This document shows positions 6,760 through 12,264 of a stretch of DNA of 12,264 bases, piece by piece. The DNA is from Deltaproteobacteria bacterium (GTDB lineage: Bacteria > Desulfobacterota > Binatia > Binatales > Binataceae), in the NCBI GenBank assembly GCA_021786815.1, contig JAJYMR010000172.1:1-12264 (forward strand). Reading direction: 5' to 3'. The notes beneath the pieces were generated by a model. That model ran no database searches, was not told the DNA's origin, and saw nothing but the letters and a program-made list of their open reading frames with translations. Each line of letters starts with the position of its first letter. Position 1 is the stretch's first letter. A program made the position numbers and the translations under genes.

Positions 6760-7776
6760 ATGGGAGCGGCTCCCCAACAATCACCCGACCAACGCGTTGC
6801 CGAGTTTCGGCGCGTCTTCGCGCGCGCGATGAACGAGGTCGAACGGGTAATCGTAGGCCACCAGGAGGTCGTCAAGAAACTCCTGACCGCCCTGTTCTGC
6901 GGCGGACACGTCCTCATCGAAGGCGTGCCCGGCCTTGGAAAGACCTTGATGGTGAAAACCACGAGCGAGGTCCTGGGGCTTAGCTTCAAGCGAATCCAGT
7001 TCACGCCCGACCTGATGCCCGCCGATATCATCGGCACCCAGGTGCTCACCGAGGTTAACGGACACCGCGAGTTCGTCTTCAAGCCCGGCCCGATTTTCGC
7101 CCACGTCGTGCTGGGCGACGAGATCAATCGCGCCACGCCCAAGACCCAATCCGCCGTGCTGGAGGCGATGGAAGAGCGGCAGGTTACCGTGTTCGGACAG
7201 ACCTACCGGCTCGACCCGCCCTATATCGTGCTGGCGACGCAAAACCCGATCGAGCTCGAAGGCACCTATCCCTTGCCCGAGGCCCAGATGGACCGCTTTC
7301 TGTTCAAGGTCATCATGGGCTCGCCGAAGCCGGACGAACTCAGGGAAATCCTGAACCGTACGACGGGCTCGACCGCTTACAAGGTGCAGTCGATTTTCGA
7401 GCCCGCGACAGCGCCCAAAAAGATAGAGGAACTGAAGGCGCTCGTGCGCGAGGTGATCGTCTCCGAGCCGGTCGAGCGCTACATCATCTCGTTAATCACC
7501 GCCTGCACGCCCAACAGCCAGGCCGCAAGCCCGGAGATTTCCCAGTATCTGCGGTTCGGGCCGAGCCCGCGCGGCGCCCAGGCGCTTATCATGTGCGGCA
7601 AGGTGAATGCGCTTCTCGACGGACGGGTGAGCGTCAGCTTCGAGGACATCGACGACGCGATGGTTCCCGCGTTGCGCCATCGCCTGCTCAGAAATTTCCA
7701 GGCCGAGGCCGAAAACGTTACGGCCGAGAACCTGCTCGAGCAGGCGCGCAAACGCCTGAAGCGGCATCCCGCTTAA
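6760..7776 (+). CDS. MoxR-family AAA+ ATPase
   Basis: MoxR ATPases are cytoplasmic AAA+ chaperones. They are generally encoded beside vWA proteins and are thought to remodel them or to help insert metal or cofactors. The protein has 338 residues, usual for the family. Seen: Walker A GVPGLGKT (55-62), RIQFTPDLMPADIIG (78-92) and FVFKPGPIFAHVVLGDEINRA (105-125), which contain the MoxR insert and the Walker B acidic pair D120-E121. Also seen are KTQSAVLEAMEERQVT (128-143), sensor 1 ATQNPIE (159-165), DRFLFK (178-183) with a candidate arginine finger, and SPRGAQAL (269-276) as the sensor 2 region. All core motifs are intact. A strong Shine-Dalgarno precedes ATG 6760, 13 bp after the membrane-protein gene. 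The DUF58 gene begins three bases after its stop, so the two are almost certainly translationally coupled. Confidence 0.96.
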   Translation: MGAAPQQSPDQRVAEFRRVFARAMNEVERVIVGHQEVVKKLLTALFCGGHVLIEGVPGLGKTLMVKTTSEVLGLSFKRIQFTPDLMPADIIGTQVLTEVNGHREFVFKPGPIFAHVVLGDEINRATPKTQSAVLEAMEERQVTVFGQTYRLDPPYIVLATQNPIELEGTYPLPEAQMDRFLFKVIMGSPKPDELREILNRTTGSTAYKVQSIFEPATAPKKIEELKALVREVIVSEPVERYIISLITACTPNSQAASPEISQYLRFGPSPRGAQALIMCGKVNALLDGRVSVSFEDIDDAMVPALRHRLLRNFQAEAENVTAENLLEQARKRLKRHPA

Positions 7777-7779
7777 CCG

Positions 7780-8679
7780 ATGGCCGGATTACCTGACGAG
7801 CTTACTCCCTCGTTCCTGGCGCGGCTCGAGGATCTCCGCATCCGGACCCGCCAGCAATACGCGGGGATGGGCAAGGGCTCCCATCTTTCGCCCAAGCGCG
7901 GCTCCTCGCTCGAATTCAGCGATTACCGTCACTACTCGCCCGGCGACGACTTCCGCTATATCGACTGGGGCCTCTACGGCCGCTCCGACAAGCTCTACAT
8001 CAAGCTGTTCAAGGAGGAAGAAGACCTCCTCACCTATATTTTTCTCGACGCGAGTGCCTCGATGGCTTATCCGGAGGGCGACCGCAAGTTCCAGAGCGCC
8101 ACGCTGATAGCGCTCGCGCTCGGATACGTGGCGCTCGCCTCGGGCGACCGCGTGATGCTCCGGGTGCTAGGCGGCAGCGGTCCGCAGCCGGCGCCGGTCT
8201 TCATGTACGGGCGCCCTCGGATCGTCGAACTGGCCGAGCGTCTGCGCGCCGTCAAGCCCGGCGGCCAGATCGATCTGGCCTCGGCGCTGGCCAAGGAACT
8301 CGTCGCGATTCGACGCGCGGGCAAGTGCTTTGTGATTTCCGATTTCCTGATGATGCCGAACGTGGTCACGCACGGGCTTGGGCTTTTCACCGCCGCAACC
8401 ATGGATGTGACGGCCGTGCAGGTGCTCGGCGGGCGCGAGCTGTCCGGCCAGGGGCTTTCAGGAGACGTGGAAGTGGTGGACGCGGAAACCGGAGAGCAGG
8501 TGCGGGTCTCGATGGGCGCGCGGGAGCGCGACCAATATCATCAGACCCTGCTTAGGCTTTCGCGTGAGATAAAGGCGTTCTGCCTCAAACGCGGAATGCA
8601 TTACGCGCTGTACACGACCAACCGCAGCTTCCAGGATTTCTTCCTGCGCGCGGTCGCAGACCTTGGGCTCGCTCATTAG
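7780..8679 (+). CDS. DUF58 domain protein (vWA-like, MoxR partner)
   Basis: A soluble 299-residue protein of the DUF58 family, almost always encoded next to MoxR. Its biochemical role is not established. Seen: the family signature DYRHYSPGDDFRYIDWGLYGRSDKL (48-72, with RxYxxGDxxRxIDW-like spacing), then KLFKEEEDLLTYIFLDASASM (75-95). D90-x-S92-x-S94 in that segment is a complete MIDAS metal motif of the vWA type. LALGYVALASGDRVML (112-127) and FVISDF (184-189), with a possible further metal-side aspartate, fit the vWA fold. There is no signal peptide or membrane helix, so it is cytoplasmic like MoxR. The start is ATG 7780, three bases after the moxR stop with no evident Shine-Dalgarno, suggesting re-initiation. 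The BatA-like gene follows nine bases after the stop. A role as an adaptor or substrate of MoxR is inferred from conserved linkage. Confidence 0.95.
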   Translation: MAGLPDELTPSFLARLEDLRIRTRQQYAGMGKGSHLSPKRGSSLEFSDYRHYSPGDDFRYIDWGLYGRSDKLYIKLFKEEEDLLTYIFLDASASMAYPEGDRKFQSATLIALALGYVALASGDRVMLRVLGGSGPQPAPVFMYGRPRIVELAERLRAVKPGGQIDLASALAKELVAIRRAGKCFVISDFLMMPNVVTHGLGLFTAATMDVTAVQVLGGRELSGQGLSGDVEVVDAETGEQVRVSMGARERDQYHQTLLRLSREIKAFCLKRGMHYALYTTNRSFQDFFLRAVADLGLAH

Positions 8680-8688
8680 AACGTCGCG

Positions 8689-10491
8689 ATGGGACTGCTG
8701 AATCCGGGCGCGCTCGTCTTCCTTGCGCTGGTGCCGGCGCTGGCGCTGGCCTACCTTGCCCGCGAGCGTGCGTCGCGGGTCACGGTCTCGAGCGTGCTCG
8801 CTTTCCGGGCGCTGCACGCGATGCGCCGCGAGCGGTTCGGAGGCCGTCCGCGCTTCAGCTGGACCTTCTTCCTGGAGCTGCTCATCCTGACGCTCGCCGT
8901 GCTTGCGATGGCCGAGCCGTACGTGGTCAGGCACGAAAACCCGATCGCGGTCGTGCTCGACAACTCGGCCCAGATGCAGGCCAGAACGGCCTCGGGCGGC
9001 ACGCGCCTGGACAAGGCGAAGAAGGAACTCGGCGCGATGCTTTCGACGCTGCCGCATACCACCGCCGTCACGGTCTATCTGACCTCGCCCGAGCCCCATC
9101 AGGTGAACGCCACGCGGCTCGCGCTCTCTCAGGCTCGCTCGGTAGTCGGCGAAGCCGCGGCGACCGACGCGCCGTTGGACCCGGGCGCGCTCGTCAACCT
9201 GCTGACCGAGCTTTCCTCGGACAAGCGCTATGCGAAAGTGATTTTCGCCGGAGCCCGCGCGCTTGCACCGCCCGTGCCGCCCGGAATCACCGCGATTACG
9301 GTCGGCGATCCGGTCCAGAACTTCGCGATAGCCTCGTTCACGCTCCGGCGTGAATCGTTCGGCGCCGAGGCGCTTCACGCGCGAATCACGGTTGCGAACT
9401 TCAGCCCCGCGCCGCAAACGCTCACGGTCACGATAAGCGGCGACGGCAAACGGCTTGGCAGTGCGCAATCGAATCTCGAGCCGGGCGCGACCGGGGCGGT
9501 CGAGTTTCCCTCGCTCGCCTCCGCCAACGTCTATCGCGCCGAACTCACGCCCTCGGACGGATTCCCGCTCGACAACGTCGCCTACGCGACTTCCGGCTCC
9601 GTCAAATCGGTTTCGATTCTGTTCGTAAGTCCCACGCCCGACGACGCAAGGGGCCTCGCCTCGATTCCGGGCGTCTCGGTGACCACGGTTGCGCCCGACG
9701 CGTTTTCGCCGCACGAGCTTTCGAGCGCCGACGTTGCGATTTTCGAGTACGCGGTGCCGAAGGAGATGCCCTCGGTCAACTCGCTGCTGGTGATGCCGCC
9801 GCCGGGCGATCCAGTCTTCGGCTTTCAGACCGTCCCGGTGAAAAGCGCGCAAATCACCGGATGGAAAACGACCGATCCGCTCGCCTACTCGGTCAATTTC
9901 CGGCTGCTCAATCCCAACGCGGGCGAGGCCTTCGGCGTGCATCCCTGGATGGCGCCCGTGTTGGACGGGCGCGAAGGCGCGCTCCTGCTGCGCGGCGAAC
10001 GCCAGGGCCATCGCTTCGTCGCAACCGGCTTCAACCTGTTCCCTTATCTCGGCAAAGAGAATCTCCCGATGTCGATACTGACGCTCAACGTGCTCGGCTA
10101 CCTTGCCGGCGTCGGCGCCAACTCGGGCGGATATCGCACCGGGCAGCCGTGGCTGGTTCCGGCGGGTATCGAGACTGTGACGTTGCCGTCGGGAGAAAAA
10201 GTCGCGGCCCGGCCCGGTACGCTCTTCGCCCAGGACGCGTCTCAGGGCGTGTACAAGCTCGCCGGCACGGGCGGCAAGACTACGTTTCGAGCGGTCAACT
10301 TTTCCGATCCCGGAGCCTCCGATCTGCTGAGCGCCGCGCCGCTCAAGATCGAGAGCCACGCGGCCGCACAGAAGGCCCGGACGGTTACGGAGAAGACTCC
10401 GCTTACCATTTATCTTTTCGCGGCAATCCTGGCGCTGCTCGCGCTCGAAGGGTTTGCGGTTTATCGCCGCCGGAGCGCCGTGGGTGCATAG
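8689..10491 (+). CDS. BatA-like membrane protein with degenerate vWA domain
   Basis: A 600-residue inner-membrane protein. The N-terminus (MGLLNPGALVFLALVPALAL) with two close helices (about 8-24 and 59-76) and the basic loop between them is the BatA-type aerotolerance-regulator N-terminal domain (PF07584-like). A vWA-like domain follows (about 85-220) that should lie in the periplasm. Its metal motif reads D91-N-S93-A-Q95, with the second serine of DxSxS replaced by Gln, and I see no later T or D motif, so metal binding is probably lost. Next are a beta-rich part (about 222-300) and a glutamine-amidotransferase-like alpha/beta region (about 305-475, ending GHRFVATGFNLFPYLG and ILTLNVLGYLAG) with no recognisable catalytic cysteine. 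A C-terminal helix (about 573-591) ends in a basic YRRR. The start is ATG 8689, nine bases after the DUF58 stop, with little ribosome-site signal. It probably acts with the other vWA proteins as a scaffold; that role is inferred. Confidence 0.88.
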   Translation: MGLLNPGALVFLALVPALALAYLARERASRVTVSSVLAFRALHAMRRERFGGRPRFSWTFFLELLILTLAVLAMAEPYVVRHENPIAVVLDNSAQMQARTASGGTRLDKAKKELGAMLSTLPHTTAVTVYLTSPEPHQVNATRLALSQARSVVGEAAATDAPLDPGALVNLLTELSSDKRYAKVIFAGARALAPPVPPGITAITVGDPVQNFAIASFTLRRESFGAEALHARITVANFSPAPQTLTVTISGDGKRLGSAQSNLEPGATGAVEFPSLASANVYRAELTPSDGFPLDNVAYATSGSVKSVSILFVSPTPDDARGLASIPGVSVTTVAPDAFSPHELSSADVAIFEYAVPKEMPSVNSLLVMPPPGDPVFGFQTVPVKSAQITGWKTTDPLAYSVNFRLLNPNAGEAFGVHPWMAPVLDGREGALLLRGERQGHRFVATGFNLFPYLGKENLPMSILTLNVLGYLAGVGANSGGYRTGQPWLVPAGIETVTLPSGEKVAARPGTLFAQDASQGVYKLAGTGGKTTFRAVNFSDPGASDLLSAAPLKIESHAAAQKARTVTEKTPLTIYLFAAILALLALEGFAVYRRRSAVGA

Positions 10492-10494
10492 GCG

Positions 10495-12264
10495 TTGAAC
10501 TTCGCGGACTTCATCACAGGCGTGAGCCTCGCGCGTCCATGGGCGCTCGACCTGCTCGCGGTGCCGGTGCTGGTGCTGCTCTGGGCGGTGGCGAATCTGC
10601 GCTCGATACGCGCGCTGTTCGCGCCGCTGATGAGGGCGATTGCGCTCGCGCTGTTCATCCTGGCGATGGCCGGACCGCGCAAGGTGATGCGCACCACGGG
10701 CACCACGCGTCCGGTCGTGGTTGACGCCTCCGCGAGTATCACGACCGCGATGCGCGGATGGGACGACGAGCTTCTGCGCAAGGAACTCAAGCTCAGGTCC
10801 GACGACCCGGCGATCGTCTTCGCCGGCAAGGCGATAGGCTCAACGGTTGGCGCCACCCAGGCGATGCTCAACAGCCCGAGCGGATGCCACGACTGCGACC
10901 CGAAGGCGACCGACCTCGCCGTCGCGCTTGCGCGCCTTGCCGCGGATCCCGCGGCGCGCGGCGGACCAGCGATTCTGCTCACGGACGGATGGCAGAACGC
11001 GGGCAACGCCGAAAGCGCGATTGCGGCGCTGCGCTCCGCCGATATCCGGCTCTATATCTTCACGCCGCCCGGGCCGGGCTCGGTCGCCGACGTCGCGATG
11101 CGGGACCTGTCGATGCCACCGGCGCTCTCCAAGGCCGCGCCGTTTCAGTTGAGCGTCACGATGGACAACCTGAACGGCGCGCCCGTGCAAGGCACAATCG
11201 AGGTTTACCGTGGCGACGCGCTGATGGAGCAGCGCAAGGTCACGTTGCAACCCGGCACCGAGCGCGTCGATTTCACCGTAAAGCCGCAGACCGTCGCGCT
11301 CGAATCGTACAAGGCGGTCTTCACGCCGGACGACCCCGCAACCGACATCTACCGCGAGAACGACTCGCTCGAGGAATGGGTCGGCGTCGGTGCGCATCGC
11401 AAGGTCCTCATCCTGACTGACACGCAGCGCGACGCGTCGTACCTCGCGACCGTCGTGCGCCGGATGGGGCTGGAACCCGATGTCGTGACGGTCGCAAACG
11501 GCGAGTGGAGCGGAAACCTCAAGGGCTACGACTCGGTAATCCTGAACAACCTGGAACGCTCGCGGCTTTCGCCCGCGGCGCAGAGCGCGATGGTTTCCTA
11601 CGTCGAGCAGGGCGGCTCGCTCGCGATGGTGGGCGGCGACCGGAGCTTCGGCTTGGGCGGTTATCAGGCAAGCCCGCTCGCCGGAATAATCCCCGTCACG
11701 ATGAAGCCGCCGCAGCACAAGGTTTTCACCAGCGCCCTGATTCTTATCATCGACAAGTCGGGCTCGATGGGCCGCAACAACAAGCTCAACTACGCGAAGG
11801 CCGCGGCCGAAACCGTGACCCACTCGCTCAAGCCCAACGATCTCCTCGGCGTGATCGGATTCGATTCGCAGCCCTTCGTCGTCGTGCCGCTCGAACCGCT
11901 GAGCCAGAGCAAACCTTACCTGGATCAGATGATAAACCGGCTGCGCGCCCAGGGACGCACCTTTCTGCTTCCCGCACTCGAACAGGCCGACCGCTCGCTC
12001 GCCCAGACGACAGCCTCGATGAAGCACGTGGTCATCCTGACCGACGGCGAGACCGGCGGCACCGCCGACATGTACTACAGCCTGGTGTCCTCGATGCATC
12101 ACGACCTCGGCATCAGCATCTCGACGGTCGCGATCGGTCGCGAAGCCAACATCCCGCTGCTCCAGGCGATCGCAAAATACGGCGGCGGCGGTTTCTACCA
12201 GACCGACAGCCCGAGCAATCTGCCCCAGATCGTGCTCGAGGACTTCAACAAACGAAGCCCCCAG
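10495..12264 (+). CDS. Membrane protein with two vWA domains around a glutamine-amidotransferase-like domain (3' partial)
   Basis: The reading frame from TTG 10495 stays open to the window edge: 590 codons, no stop, so the protein continues beyond. The start lies three bases after the BatA-like stop, with only a weak GGGTG eight bases upstream; coupling is likely. Order: N-terminal MNFADFITG; two helices (about 18-35 and 46-60) around a basic loop; a first vWA domain (about 72-200) with D77-x-S79-x-S81, T139 and D164 (LLTDGWQNAG); a beta-rich linker (about 205-298); a GATase1-like region (about 302-404: KVLILTDTQRDASYLATVV, GYDSVILNN, GGSLAMVGGDRSFGLGGY) with no visible catalytic cysteine; and a second vWA domain (about 413-580) with D420-x-S422-x-S424, T489 and D517 (ILTDGET). 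Both metal sites look complete. The topology puts the bulk in the periplasm. It resembles large vWA proteins that close MoxR operons in other Gram-negative bacteria; function unknown. Confidence 0.9.
   Translation, partial: MNFADFITGVSLARPWALDLLAVPVLVLLWAVANLRSIRALFAPLMRAIALALFILAMAGPRKVMRTTGTTRPVVVDASASITTAMRGWDDELLRKELKLRSDDPAIVFAGKAIGSTVGATQAMLNSPSGCHDCDPKATDLAVALARLAADPAARGGPAILLTDGWQNAGNAESAIAALRSADIRLYIFTPPGPGSVADVAMRDLSMPPALSKAAPFQLSVTMDNLNGAPVQGTIEVYRGDALMEQRKVTLQPGTERVDFTVKPQTVALESYKAVFTPDDPATDIYRENDSLEEWVGVGAHRKVLILTDTQRDASYLATVVRRMGLEPDVVTVANGEWSGNLKGYDSVILNNLERSRLSPAAQSAMVSYVEQGGSLAMVGGDRSFGLGGYQASPLAGIIPVTMKPPQHKVFTSALILIIDKSGSMGRNNKLNYAKAAAETVTHSLKPNDLLGVIGFDSQPFVVVPLEPLSQSKPYLDQMINRLRAQGRTFLLPALEQADRSLAQTTASMKHVVILTDGETGGTADMYYSLVSSMHHDLGISISTVAIGREANIPLLQAIAKYGGGGFYQTDSPSNLPQIVLEDFNKRSPQ

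Noticed and set aside
8458..10359. A 633-codon open frame on the minus strand opposite the BatA-like gene
   Set aside because: Its composition is Arg/Gly-rich with no recognisable domain, and it lies wholly opposite genes with clear family motifs. It is an expected by-product of GC-rich codon use.
11400..11710. Possible active glutamine amidotransferase domain in the double-vWA protein
   Set aside because: The fold-like pattern is present, but I find no Cys nucleophile elbow or Cys-His-Glu triad, so enzymatic activity is not supported.
10840..12102. A 420-codon open frame on the minus strand opposite the double-vWA gene
   Set aside because: The plus strand carries intact vWA motifs throughout; the minus frame has no motif or ribosome site.

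Overview
This is a GC-rich, densely coding bacterial chromosome segment with ten protein genes and no tRNA, rRNA, CRISPR or mobile element that I can see. The window does not name its host. GC-rich codon use, frequent GTG/TTG starts, an F420-type luciferase-like oxidoreductase and Gram-negative-style envelope genes suggest an uncultured proteobacterium-like lineage, for example Deltaproteobacteria/Binatota. That placement is a low-confidence inference.

Left block (1-3543, all minus strand): a divergent start near 3.6 kb leads leftward into a membrane-anchored M23 (LytM/MepM-like) murein endopeptidase, a glycerophosphodiester phosphodiesterase and a luciferase-like F420-dependent oxidoreductase. 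The three are separated by gaps of about 100 bp, so they may be one loose transcription unit or separate ones. The 122-bp divergent spacer carries a perfect 8-bp inverted repeat close to ruvX.

Right block (3666-12264, all plus strand): ruvX (Holliday junction resolvase / pre-16S nuclease family) and mltG (endolytic murein transglycosylase) come first. Only 11 bp after mltG begins a five-gene cluster with gaps of 3-13 bp: a three-pass membrane protein with a long Gly/Gln/Lys low-complexity tail, a MoxR AAA+ ATPase, a DUF58 protein, a BatA-like membrane protein, and a large membrane protein with two vWA domains around a glutamine-amidotransferase-like domain. The last gene runs off the right edge, open for 590 codons.

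The five-gene cluster is a variant of the MoxR / DUF58 / vWA (Bat 'aerotolerance'-like) systems. In these, a MoxR ATPase is thought to act as a chaperone that remodels or loads metal-binding vWA proteins. Here one vWA protein has lost its metal motif (BatA-like), while the DUF58 protein and both vWA domains of the last protein keep theirs. Together with mltG in the same tight run, and the M23 hydrolase divergently placed, the window reads as an envelope-maintenance neighbourhood. No member of the cluster has an obvious substrate, and that is the main open question. I found no clear evidence of a wholly new system. The unusual parts are the GQ-rich membrane protein, the double-vWA protein and the His/Arg-rich tail of the M23 peptidase.
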